Assembly: GCA_019426215.1 (NCBI GenBank)
Contig: CM033399.1
Location: 26,545,022 to 26,609,021 of the forward strand
Origin: Buddleja alternifolia
Lineage: Eukaryota; Streptophyta; Magnoliopsida; Lamiales; Scrophulariaceae
DNA: 64,000 nt
Reading direction: 5' to 3'
Of the stretch, positions 34,229-45,562 are shown in pieces. The stretch's first letter is position 1, and each line of letters opens with the position of its first letter. Made by a program: the position numbers and the translations under genes. The notes beneath the pieces were generated by a model, which worked only from the letters and a program-made list of their open reading frames with translations, had not been told where the DNA came from and did no database searches.

Positions 34229-35400
34229 TGATAAGTGCAATATTTATATATTTTATTTCCTCTATATTTAGCATTTTTGTTGTGATTATATGGCCATTGG
34301 AACTGATTTTATCTCATTTTGTGATTTAGGCAAGATTTGGAGTGCAAAATATCAATTTCAATCAAAATGGCAGATTTGGCAATGTTTTGGAATTGAAAGA
34401 TAACACACGAATCTACAACTTTCTAGAAGGAGTCGAAGTCAGATTTGATGGTTAATTAGAGGCAATTCAAGGTGTAAAGGGAAGAATATATTCTCCATGC
34501 TTTGATGTTAAAGAGAAGAATATATTCTCCATGTCTTGATAAAGGAAGAGAGAATATATTCTCTCCATGATTATAGCATCTTTTCATTGACTATATATAT
34601 GTCTTGCAAGACTTGAAGAGAACAACAAGAAGAAGAAGAACAAGAGAGTGAGAAAAATAGAGAGTAAGAAAAATAGTATTTTCAAGTTTTATGCTTCATT
34701 TTGATTCACATGTTGTGAGACACGGAGCTTCATCTATCTATCTACGGTTTGATTATCTTTGTTTCTTATTCCTAATGTTCATGCTTGTTTAGATAATAAT
34801 CTAAGGTGCACATTAGTTGATTATCTATTACAATCTATTGCTAACAAATCTTCATAATCCGTAATTGTTATGTTTGATTTGTGCATGTAGCAATTAGGTT
34901 TTCATGATTAGGATCCCAATTTTCGTTGATAACCTAAGGGAAACATTAGAGTAAATTAAATAGTTGGCGCTTGCTTAAACTATTGTTTATCCTTAGTCGC
35001 TTCTAATTCGTTATGCTATTATTAACATGATTAGGATTGCTTAATACCGAGTCAGTTGATAATAAGAATTTAACCGGGTGCTGGGCTTTGGTTAATGATA
35101 TACGGAAGTTAATAGAGATATAAATAGCTGGTTATTTATGTTCTTGGCTAAGTAATCAAAGAATAGATAGTATTTTAGGTGTCTATGATCAACTTGAATT
35201 GAAGAACGAACTATCCTTGAATCGATGCTTTACATTTATTGAACTTCCTATTTAATTCCTGTCATTATTAATTCATCAAACAAACCTCCCCATTGAATAT
35301 TATTTTGATCAACCAATCTCTAGGGCTCGACCTGGACTTACGAGTACTACAAATTCTTGTGAGAACAGTAATTATATTTTGGTGCATTCGACACGTACCA
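34229..35400 (+). repeat. Gypsy-E 5' LTR (with two deletions)
   Basis: TGATAAGTGC to ACACGTACCA. Compared with the right LTR it lacks 42533-42764 and 43071-43113. It carries three copies of the palindrome AGAATATATTCT at 34483, 34517 and 34551, spaced exactly 34 bp, upstream of a TATA-like CTATATATATG near 34584. Confidence 0.92.
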
Positions 35401-35405
35401 AATTT

Positions 35406-35423
35406 TGGCGTCGTTGCCGGGGA
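35406..35423 (+). other. Gypsy-E primer-binding site
   Basis: TGGCGTCGTTGCCGGGGA differs by one base from the tRNA-Asp-complementary site TGGCGCCGTTGCCGGGGA that is usual for Athila-like elements. Confidence 0.85.
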
Positions 35424-35769
35424 TTGGTTTTTGGTCAAAATTTTATTTTATTCTAATTATTATTGTAATATATATAGGCTGCTAGATTTATATATTTCTT
35501 AGTTTTAAGTTTTATGGACTATTTTGTGTATTGAGAAAAAAAAAATTGTTTTTTGAATTCGGCCACGAACTCTATATCAATCTTGAAGAAAATGTCATTT
35601 TAAAAACAACTTAGCATACTTTAGTATGCTAAGCACCACCCTCGCAGGCCCAAATTCCATCGTTTACTAGGTTTGTTTTTGCATTTTTGTGTTTTTAGTC
35701 GGTTTTTAAATTTTATTTTTATTTTTTCGTTATTTCTGTACTTTCCCTTTTGAGTTTTTTATTTATTTT

Positions 35770-38700
35770 ATGACTCGTTCTTCTCAATCTAAGACCCAGG
35801 AAATTGATCCAGAGATTGAAAGAACATTGCGTAGATTGAGGAAAGACGCTAAGAAGATGAGCAACGTGGAAAACGTGCAATCGAAAGAATCTATCTTATC
35901 TCCACACGGAAGCACCATATCTCTTCACTTATTTTCAAGTGAATCAGACGAAGAGAAAGTCATGGCTGAAAATAATAGGACTTTGAAGGAGTTGGCTACT
36001 CCAGATTTTAATTTACAACCTTTATGCATTGAATATGCTGATTTAGATGTTGCCTTTGAATTGAAATCGGGATTGATTCACTTATTACCTAAATTTCGTG
36101 GTCTTGCAGGAGAGGATCCAAACAAGCACCTAAAGGAATTCCATGTTGTATGCTCGAGCATGAGACCGACGGGAGTATCCGAGGAACAAATTAAATTAAG
36201 AGCATTCCCATTTTCCTTAGCAGATGATGCAAAAGATTGGCTTTATTACTTACCTTCAGGGACGATAACAACATGGAATGAGGTCAAAAGACTATTTTTG
36301 GAGAAGTACTTTCCAGCATCAAGGGCTGCCAACATAAGAAAAGAAATTTGTGGCATAAGGCAGTACAACGGAGAATCGTTATATGAATATTGGGAGCGAT
36401 TTAAGAAGTTGTGTGCAAGCTGTCCACACCATCAGATAAGTGAGCAGCTATTAATTCAATATTTTTATGAAGGCTCACTTCCCATGGAGAGGAACATGAT
36501 TGATGCAGCAAGTGGAGGAGCTCTAGTGGATAAAACCCCCACCGATGCTCAGACTTTAATTTCCAACATGGCAGCAAATTCACAACAATTTGGCATGAGG
36601 TTAGATCATACACCTAAAAAAGTCAACGAGGTAAGTACATCTAACTTTGAGCATCAAATTTTTGAGTTAACTTCATTAGTTCGTCAGATGGCCGTAGGAA
36701 ATTTGCAAGTAGCGAAGGTATGTGGTATTTGTTCAGTTACAGGACACCCCACTGATGCGTGTCCTACATTGCAAGAAGAAACGAACCAGCAAGCCAATGC
36801 CATTGGAGGATTCCCAGGTCAGCAACAAAGAAAGTACGATCCTTATTCCAATTCATACAATCCAGGCTGGCGAGATCACCCCAATCTCAGTTATGGAAAT
36901 CAAGTTGGACAAAATCGTTATCAAAATTCTTTCCAGCCTCGACAGCAACATCAAACGAATCAATCTTCGAATTCAGGTATGGCTTTAGATGAAATTGTTA
37001 AAGCTCTCGCTAACAATACCCAACAATTTCAACAGGAAACAAGAAACATCATCCAAAATTTAGAGAAACAGATAAGTCAGTTAGCAACTTCGATGAGCAA
37101 GATGGAAGCTCAAGGTTCGGGCAAATTAGCCTCCCAAACAATCATAAATCCTAGAGAGAATGCCAGTGTAGTAACTTTGCGGAGTGGAAAAGAAATTCAG
37201 AACCCAACTCAAAGTGTGCCGGAAGAAGAAAAACCCACAGAAGCTAAAATTAGTCTCGAAGCTCCTAAGGTAAGTTTTCCTTCAAACATGCATAATTCCA
37301 CTAACACTATTCCTGTTTCCATCCCCTTTCCGAGCAGGTTAAGTAAATCCAAGAAACAAAATGAAGAGAAGGAGATATTGGAGACATTCAGGAAGGTAGC
37401 AGTAAACATTCCACTGCTTGATGCTATTAGTCAGATTTCGAGATCTGCGAAATTCCTTAAGGAGCTATGCACCACGAAGAGGAAGCTACGAGGAGACGAA
37501 AAGATCAAAGTGGATGAAAATGTGTCTGCAATAATCCAGCGAAAACTGCCACCTAAGTGTAAGGATCCAGGTACGTTTACTATCCCTTGTGTGATTGGTA
37601 ATAATAGATTTGAACGTGCCATGTTAGTTTTAGGTGCATCAATTAACGTCATGCCTTATTCAATTTATGCATCTCTTAATTTGGGTCCCTTGAAACAAAC
37701 TGGTGTTATTATACAATTGGCGGATCAATCTAATGCATACCCCGAGGGGGTGCTTGAGGATGTGTTAGTGCAGGTGAATGAGTTAATCTTTCCAGCTGAT
37801 TTTTACGTTCTGAATATGGAAGATAATAGATCCCCAAATCCAGCCCCGATCCTCCTAGGACGCCCCTTCCTCAAAATAGCAAGAACAAAGATTGATGCTC
37901 ATGATGGCACTTTATCAATGGAGTTCGATGGGCAGATTGTCAAATTTAGCATATTCGAATCCATGAGGTATCCCCCTGATGTGAATTCAGTTTATTCTAT
38001 TGATATTATTGATGTGTTAGCCCAGGAGGTTTTTGAGAAAAGTCAAGTGGATGCATTGGAAGTAGTACTCAATCATGGTTTATGGCAATTCGGGGAACAT
38101 CTGAATTTTAGTGATGAAGTTGAAGAGATGATTATGGCTTTGCAGTCCTTACCACCAGCCCCTAGCAGGTATAATGTGTCAAAAATTGAATTATCATTTA
38201 ATCACACAAAATTGCTGCCATCTGTGTTGCAGGCACCGAATTTAGAACTTAAGCCCTTACCCGACCATCTGAAGCATGCGTACTTAGGGAAGACTGAGAC
38301 CTTGCCAGTAATAATTGCAAAAAATCTGACTATGGTGCAAGAGGAAAGACTTGTTAGAATACTTCGAGATCATAAGACAGCAATTGGGTGGACTATAGCT
38401 GACATTAAGGGAATTAGTCATTCCATGTGCATGCATCGAATTTTGTTAGAGGTTGACTCGAAACCAAGCAGAGAGGCTCAAAGGAGGCTGAATCCATTGA
38501 TGATGGATGTAGTAAAGAAAGAAATCCTGAAGTTGTTGGATGCAGGAGTTATTTACCTAATATCAGACAGCAAGTGGGTGAGTCCTGTTCAGGTTGTACC
38601 AAAAAAATCTGGAGTGACGATAGTGCTGAACCAGAATAATGAGCTAGTTCCTACGAGGATTCAAAGTGGGTGGCGTGTTTGCATTGATTACCGCAAACTG

Positions 38701-39102
38701 AATGCAACAACAAGAAAAGACCATTTTCCTTTACCTTTTATTGACCAAATGCTTGAGCGATTAGCCGGTAAATCTCATTATTGTTTTCTTGATGGTTATT
38801 CAGGTTATAACCAGATTGTGATTGCTCCTGAAGACCAAGAGAAAACCACATTCACATGTCCGTTTGGAACATTTGCTTATCGGAGGATGCCGTTTGGACT
38901 TTGCAATGCACCAGCCACTTTTCAGCGCTGCATGATAAGTATTTTCTCTAATTTAATCGAAAAGTACATTGAAGTTTTTATGGACAATTTTACTGTGCAT
39001 GGGGATTCATTTGATTCTTGTCTTGAAAATTTATCTCGTGTGCTTCATCGTTGCATTGACACAAATCTTGTTTTGAATTTTGAAAAATGTCATTTATGGT
39101 AG
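35770..39102 (+). pseudogene. Gypsy-E gag-protease-RT polyprotein (1110 codons, inactive)
   Basis: Starts MTRSSQSKTQ. Residues about 118-264 are the gag domain (DDAKDWLYYLPSGTITTW, YEYWERFKKLCASCPHH). CGICSVTGHPTDAC at 318-331 is a CCHC zinc knuckle. TLRSGKE is near 475. The protease should carry DLGAS but reads VLGASINVMP: residue 620 is Val (GTT 37627-37629), so the catalytic Asp is lost. The RT core has WRVCIDYRKLN and FLDGYSGYNQI, but the catalytic pair reads FMDN instead of FMDD (AAT 38986-38988, residue 1073). The frame ends early at 39100-39102 through a one-base loss in the KCH-F region near 39091-39096. Confidence 0.93.
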
Positions 39103-41141
39103 AACAAGGGATTCTATTAGGACATGTTATTTCATGTAGGGGTATTGAGGTAGATAAAGCTAAGGTAGATTTAATTGTGAACTTACCCTACCGCACATGT
39201 GTGAGGGATGTGTGATCTTTCCTTGGCCATGCAGGTTTTTATCGTAGATTCATCAAGGATTTTTCGAAGATTGCATTGCCTCTATCCAAGTTGCTACAAC
39301 AAGATGTGATTTTCGAATTCACCCAAGACTGCAAGGATGCTTTTGATAAACTGAAATCAGCGTTAACCACTGCACCTTTGATGCAGCCACCAGATTGGTC
39401 TCTTCCATTCGAAATAATGTGTGATGCGAGTAATTATGCAATGGGAGCAGTTTTAGGACAACGAGTTGGCAATCAACCTCATGTGATCCATTATGCTTCC
39501 CGGACCCTTAACGCGGCTCAGTGCAATTATTCAACTACTGAAAAAGAACTTTTGTCTATTGTTTTTGCTTTTGATAAATTTCGTTCTTATCTACTTGGAT
39601 CTAAAGTGATTGTATTTTCTGATCATGCAGCTTTAAGACATCTTTTGGCGAAGAAAGAATCAAAACCGAGGTTAATGAGATGGATTCTTCTTCTTCAAGA
39701 ATTTGATTTGGAGATTAAAGATAAAAAGGGGGCTGAAAATTTGGTGGCAGATCATTTGAGTCGATTAGTGCGAAAAGAAAATCTGGTGCCACTACAAGAA
39801 TTCTTTCCGGATGAGCAATTGTTTGCTCTGCAAGGTATGGTTCCTTGGTATGCTGATTTAGTGAATTATTTAGTTTCTAGAACTTTACCTGGTGATTTGA
39901 GTAGAGCTAAGAAAGATAAAATTAAGAGTGAGGCAAAATATTATGTGTGGGATGATCCATACTTGTGGAAGTTTTGTTCCGATCCAATTATTAGGAGATG
40001 TGTGCCTGATTCTGAATTAGAGTCTGTCTTGAAATTTTGTCATGCTTATGCGTGTGGTGGTCATTTTGGACCTAAGAGAACTGCTAGAAAAGTGTTAGAT
40101 AGTGGTTTTTATTGGCCTACTTTATTCCGTGATGCTTATGTCATGTGTAAAAATTGTGAACAATGTCAAAGGACGGGGAATTTAAGTCATAGGAATGAAA
40201 TGCTTCAAACGCCCATACTTGTTTGTGAGATTTTTGATATATGGGGTATTGATTTTATGGGACCTTTTCTTTCCTCCTTTGGTTTTGTTTATATCTTACT
40301 TTCGGTTGATTATGTTTCGAAGTGGGTGGAAGCTAAAGCCACCCAAACTGACGATTCTAAAGCTGTTGTAGGTTTTCTCAAGTCTAACATTTTTAGTAGG
40401 TTTGGCATACCAAAAGCATTGATAAGTGATCAAGGGTCCCATTTTTGTAACCGAGCTGTGGACACTTTGCTAAAAAAATATGGGGTGTTTCATAAGACAT
40501 CCACACCTTATCACCCTCAGACAAATGGGCAAACCGAGGTGTCCAATCGAGAAGTCAAGTCCATCTTGGAAAAAACTGTAAATCCTAATCGAAAAGATTG
40601 GAGTCTTCGACTTGAAGATGCATTATGGGCGTACCGGACAGCCTATAAAACACCTATTGGGATGTCCCCATATAGGTTAGTCTTCGGTAAATCGTGTCAT
40701 CTTCCTGTAGAATTGGAACACAAAGCGTTTTGGGCTGTAAAGAGTTGCAATTTAGATCGAGATCAAGCTGGTATACATAGAAAGTTGCAGCTACAAGAGT
40801 TAGAGGAGATTCGCCTTGACGCTTATGAGAATTCCCGAATTTACAAGGAGAAGACCAAGGGGTTTCATGACAAGATGATCTCTAGGAAGGAATTTGTGAT
40901 TGGACAAAAAGTGTTGCTTTATAACTCAAGACTCAAATTAATGTCTGGTAAGTTACGTTCTCGTTGGGTTGGACCTTTTGTTGTGATTAATGTATTTTCT
41001 TATGGTGCAGTAGAGATTCAAAGCTTAGAAACTAACAAGTTGTTCAAGGTAAATGGACATAGACTTAAACCTTTCTATGAAGGTTTTCAAGAGCATACAA
41101 TTGAAGAAGTTTCATTGATCAATCCAAATTACTTGGATTAA
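39103..41141 (+). pseudogene. Gypsy-E RNase H and integrase (second frame)
   Basis: It continues the polyprotein after the frameshift: GILLGHVISCRGIEV, a TGA at 39213-39215 (an Arg position in Gypsy-C, so probably CGA to TGA), then an open stretch to 41141. RNase [36 protein letters not shown]. Integrase: [11 protein letters not shown] with CKNCEQCQ, then [21 protein letters not shown] and [11 protein letters not shown] with all three acidic residues, then [16 protein letters not shown] and C-terminal [11 protein letters not shown]. The integrase itself looks intact. It ends NPNYLD. Confidence 0.93.
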
Positions 41142-41183
41142 AAGGCTGCAAAGTCGAGCCAACGACTTTAAAAAAAGGCGCTG

Positions 41184-41201
41184 CTTGGGAGGCAACCCAA
41201 G
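41184..41201 (+). other. Conserved post-pol hairpin of Gypsy-E
   Basis: CTTGGG-AGGCAA-CCCAAG, 42 bases after the pol stop, preceded by GGCGCTG. It matches the Gypsy-C hairpin (14902-14919, minus) with an identical loop and one compensatory stem pair. Confidence 0.75.
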
Positions 41202-41336
41202 AGTGGCTGAACGACCACCATCAGATTTGCTTTCTTTTTCCCTATCTCTTTTAATTTCGTTTGTTCATTTTTTTTTATTTTTTTATTTTATTTTTTTATT
41301 TTCATTCTGTGTTGCATTGAGGACAATGCAAATTTT

Positions 41337-41350
41337 AAGTGTGGGGGAGA
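41337..41350 (+). other. Gypsy-E internal polypurine tract
   Basis: AAGTGTGGGGGAGA, preceded by GAGGACAATGCAA. The same layout (GAGGACGTGCAA, then TAAGTGTGGGGGA) stands at the 3' LTR border, 1.02 kb away. Confidence 0.65.
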
Positions 41351-42356
41351 TGGTTAGTTATTTGTTTTATGATTTAAAAAAAAAATTCTTTATTGTGCAG
41401 CCAAGTAAGGTAGTGAAAAATTATTTCCCTTCATCAGTGGTTGATTGAAAAATAGACTAGATTCAATAGAGAAGTTAAGTAGTGTTAAAATTGTTATAAT
41501 TGTTGAAGTACAGACTTTTAGAGAAATTCGTGTAAATTCGTAATTTAGCATAACTTTGTATGTGACTTTTGACTCACTGAAATTCTTTCAAATTCCTCAA
41601 GGTTAATCTGGTTGATAGTGATTTAAAGTAATAACGGATGAAATTCCTCGGTGTAAAGCTTGAGGCGTAAACTATGTAATGTTGAAGATATAATATAGCG
41701 CCTGGGATTATCTACACTGAAGGGATTAAGCCTGAGGAGTTTTCAAGCTTGATAACCTAAGACTATCTAGTCTGGGATCTATCGGCCCAAACCTGCTACT
41801 GTGTTGGAAATCTAATAGGGCTATTCAAAGTATGTCCAGAATGAAATGATCCGCTTGTTGAGTAACCGGGTGCATTCATGAGTAATGTTTGTATTCGCGT
41901 CAAAAGGCAAGTGTGTGCTTAATAATAATATATTGCTCGTTTTAATTCATGCTTGAGGAAATATAAAGGGATGATGTTGAGTTAAATGTTGCATTAATAG
42001 TATTGCGGTTACAAAATGAAGTGAATTCTTGAGAAGTTTGTGTGAATGCAAGAGTAATGGTGGACACATGATTGACCTTTCTAGCGAATTTTGTTAATTT
42101 TTGGTTACGAATTGATGATGTTTGGAAAGAAAATTTCATGAACTTGCTTGTTTGTACATTGAGAGATTGATTTTGTGGGTATATCTTCTGCAAACTCTCA
42201 CGAGACTAAACTCATCCACTAGGGGTAACCTAGGGGTTTAAAGGCTTGTTGCATATGCTAAATGCAACCGTGTTACCTACGAAAGTGGTTAGCTTTAGTT
42301 TTAGTTATTTTTTTTCTAGTTTCTCTTTGTCTTTGCCCGAGGACGTGCAAGAGCTA

Positions 42357-42370
42357 AGTGTGGGGGAATT
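42357..42370 (+). other. Gypsy-E terminal polypurine tract
   Basis: AGTGTGGGGGAATT next to the 3' LTR start TGATAAG, the standard position for plus-strand priming. Confidence 0.85.
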
Positions 42371-43818
42371 TGATAAGTGCAATATTTATATATTTTATTT
42401 CCTCTATATTTAGCATTTTTGTTGTGATTATATGGCCATTGGAACTGATTTTATCTCATTTTGTGATTTAGGCAAGATTTGGAGTGCAAAATATCAATTT
42501 CAATCAAAATGACAGATTTGGCAATGTTTTGGAAATACTGATATATCTGGAGATGCATAAGTTAGTTTCTATTGACTTTTATCCAGTTGGAAAGCTAAGA
42601 CAAAGACCTACATTTCTTGTGATGAAGTCCAGACCCAGTTCGGAAGTTAAAGGGCCCAAAAGTGTTCAAGAACAGAAGATTTCTGTTCTGGACTGGACTG
42701 CGCAGCTGTGGTGAAAAATTCATAAACAGAGTTATGTATCTTGGATTTAGTCAAGGCCCATTGGAATTGAAAGATAACACACGAATCTACAACTTTCTAG
42801 AAGGAGTCGAAGTCAGATTTGATGGTTAATTAGAGGCAATTCAAGGTGTAAAGGGAAGAATATATTCTCCATGCTTTGATGTTAAAGAGAAGAATATATT
42901 CTCCATGTCTTGATAAAGGAAGAGAGAATATATTCTCTCCATGATTATAGCATCTTTTCATTGACTATATATATGTCTTGCAAGACTTGAAGAGAACAAC
43001 AAGAAGAAGAAGAACAAGAGAGTGAGAAAAATAGAGAGTAAGAAAAATAGTATTTTCAAGTTTTATGCTTACAATTATGAGTAGCTAAGTTTTTCTTTCG
43101 ATTCAAGGGAGTTCATTTTGATTCACATGTTGTGAGACACGGAGCTTCATCTATCTATCTACGGTTTGATTATCTTTTGTTTCTTATTCTTAATGTTCAT
43201 GCTTGTTTAGATAATAATCTAAGGTGCACATTAGTTGATTATCTATTACAATCTATTGCTAACAAATCTTCATAATCCGTAATTGTTATGTTTGATTTGT
43301 GCATGTAGCAATTAGGTTTTCATGATTAGGATCCCAATTTTCGTTGATAACCTAAGGGAAACATTAGAGTAAATTAAATAGTTGGCGCTTGCTTAAACTA
43401 TTGTTTATCCTTAGTTGCTTCTAATTCGTTATGCTATTATTAACATGATTAGGATTGCTTAATACAGAGTCAGTTGATAATAAGAATTTAACCGGGTGCT
43501 GGGCTTTGGTTAATGATATACGGAAGTTAATAGAGATATAAATAGCTGGTTATTTATGTTCTTGACTAAGTAATCAAAGAATAGATAGTATTTTAGGTGT
43601 CTATGATCAACTTGAATTGAAGAACGAACTATCCTTGAATCGATGCTTTACATTTATTGAACTTCCTATTTAATTCCTGTCATTATTAATTCATCAAACA
43701 AACCTCCCCATTGAATATTATTTTGATCAACCAATCGCTAGGGTTCGACCTGGACTTACGAGTACTACAAATTCTTGTGAGAACAGTAATTATATTTTGG
43801 TGCATTCGACACGTACCA
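42371..43818 (+). repeat. Gypsy-E 3' LTR (full, 1448 bp)
   Basis: TGATAAGTGC to ACACGTACCA, followed by CCGCC. It keeps the 232-bp block 42533-42764 and the 43-bp block 43071-43113 missing from the left LTR. The 232-bp block contains, in reverse, the widespread LTR word TAGGTCTTTGTCTTAGCTTT. Confidence 0.93.
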
Positions 43819-44080
43819 CCGCCCCCCCCCAGATCAAACATGGGGGTAGAAGACACAAACAAGAGATCAGAAATGATAAGACAAAAGAAGCAAGCAAGCA
43901 AATAGTCTTACAAAGCACAAAGTACTTAAGAGTTAGGCTTACAAAGTACGAATAAACGAGTCATAGAGGCTAACTAAAAGTCAAGACAACTTGAAAATCT
44001 AACAACACTATATATAAAAACTAGGTATCATGAGGAGGGTCACCGCCATGTCCACATCCCCTGGCAGGAGGCACGCCTTC

Positions 44081-45467
44081 CTAGTCACTATCATCAGCGA
44101 CCCCTTCATACACCCTTAGAAAATCATCATGGGGATAGCGATTGCTCTCTCGAAGAGCATGATGGCACTGCCGAACCGTCTTCCCCATGAAACCAAGGGC
44201 AATATCATATGCCTTCCTATTGCACTCATTAGGGAACTCGGTGCTCGCCCTAAACTCATTCACCGCTGACTCCTCGGCATCAGCCAAGGTATGTACACCG
44301 ACCGAGGAACCAAAGAAGCTTTGGCCACGTGAGGCCTCCTCATCAAAGTCCTTAACAGTAGCCTTATACTTCGCCTCCCACTCTGCGGCTACTTCCTCAA
44401 CCTTGGAGGATTTTGAAAGAAGTTTCATGTTCTTCTTTGAACAACTTTTCAATTTCCTGCGAAACTTCTTTCAAAGTTGTTCAATATCATAGCGAGTCTC
44501 AATCAGCCCCGCCCCCATGAAATCCAACCATAACTAGTGGTGAGTATCCGTAATCCTCTGAGGGGCTAGTTTATCGCACCACTGCCTAGGCGTAAGAACG
44601 GGCAAGCTCTGAATGGGGAACTAGAAGAACTTGTTCTTCCAATTGCCATTGGAGCTAATTTTCCCCTCTAAAAATCGATATGGGGACGTCGGGTAGAAGT
44701 AGCCTGAGATCCCGAAAGCGCCAGATGAAGCCCTCAAATTGGGCAAAACTATTGGGTGACAACTGACCGATGCACACTTGATAGTGGGTCAAGATCATCC
44801 CCAACAAAGGGTCACACGATAGAGCAAAACCCATGTGAAAATACTCTAAGTAGAGTGTCGCATAACTCCTCGGGGGACTCTGGACCCGGTCATCAGGTTT
44901 AGGTTTCACCACCCTAAGGTCCGGTGGGAATTGCTCAAAAAGCATCTGTAACTCGCTGTTGGTGATAGTGGAAGAGCAAGTAGCAAGATACGTCTTACTG
45001 TCCCGCGCCGACTTCCCACTTTGGGAATCATCCTTCCATTCCCCGAATTCCCTATAGCCGCTCGCTAGAGACACTAAGTCCTCGCTCCCCGAGCTACCAT
45101 CGCTAGACGACAAAGAACTCACAACACCTGAAAAGAAACGATTGTGAGTTACACGATAGAAGCACAATAATACGGTACGAACAAAAGCCCAAAAAATGCC
45201 GAGTGCGCCTCGCGGTGAACCGCGAAGCACCGAGTGCCTCATGGTCACCGCGAGGCACGGGTGCCTCAAGACGGGTCGTGGGGCTTCTGTGACTCAGGGA
45301 CGTCGGGCAACCACCCCCCGGGCCCAAAGGGGTTCGATTAATTCGCCATCCGCATACACAAAGCCCCACTGTATGACAAGTTGCGAAAGAATCAAATATT
45401 CAAGTGCAAGTATAAAATGAAGAGCTAGAGAAAGATGTTTACCTTTCCCAAGATTAACTCTAGCCAT
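44081..45467 (-). pseudogene. Gypsy-D antisense ORF, probably spliced (Tat-type antisense ORF)
   Basis: On the strand opposite to Gypsy-D. A likely first exon starts at the ATG at 45467 (MARVNLGKG, to 45443). A GT donor (GGTAAAC, 45442) and an acceptor TTCTTTTCAG-G (AG at 45129-45128) would remove 315 bases and join in frame to GVVSSLSSSDGSSGSEDLV (from 45127). The body has SPPRSYATLYLEYFHMGF and PLLGMILTHYQVCIGQLSP, resembling the putative gypsy-type transposon domain of plant element ORFs. It is broken by a TAA at about 44655 and by shifts; 44452-44081 is a continuing acidic/coiled part ending RVYEGVADDSD. Antisense ORFs between pol and 3' LTR are known in Tat elements; their function is not. 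Confidence 0.65.
45128..45442 (-). other. Putative intron of the antisense ORF
   Basis: GTAAAC at the 5' side and TTTCTTTTCAG at the 3' side (minus strand), 315 bases, joining two frames correctly (a 25-base first exon leaves phase 1, matched by the second). The intron contains chance ORFs such as 45196-45420. Confidence 0.5.
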
Positions 45468-45562
45468 AGTGAAAAAATGAGAGACTCCTAGAGAGAGTTT
45501 TCCACTAGTTGAAAGTTTCCAAGAGATAAGCATGTGAATGAAAGGTGAAATTGAAAAGTTCA

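Larger units (their letters stand above)
41142..42357. other. Gypsy-E 3' untranslated region
   Basis: No gene. It holds the post-pol hairpin (41184-41201), a T-rich run, an internal purine tract (41337-41350) and about 1 kb of A+T-rich sequence. The minus ORF 41942-42193 has no domain. Confidence 0.7.
34229..43818 (+). mobile_element. Gypsy-E: young Athila-like Ty3/Gypsy element nested in Gypsy-D
   Basis: LTRs 34229-35400 (1172 bp) and 42371-43818 (1448 bp), with CCGCC at 34224-34228 and 43819-43823. LTRs differ at about seven bases and one 1-base indel over the shared 1.17 kb, so the insertion is recent. The left LTR lacks two blocks (232 and 43 bp) present in the right. The order is PBS, gag-protease-RT in one frame, RNase H-integrase, conserved hairpin, internal purine tract, terminal purine tract, LTR. 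No env-like ORF. Confidence 0.93.

Noticed and set aside
45196..45420. Plus-strand ORF near the Gypsy-D 3' end
   Set aside because: It lies in the putative intron of the antisense ORF and has no domain.
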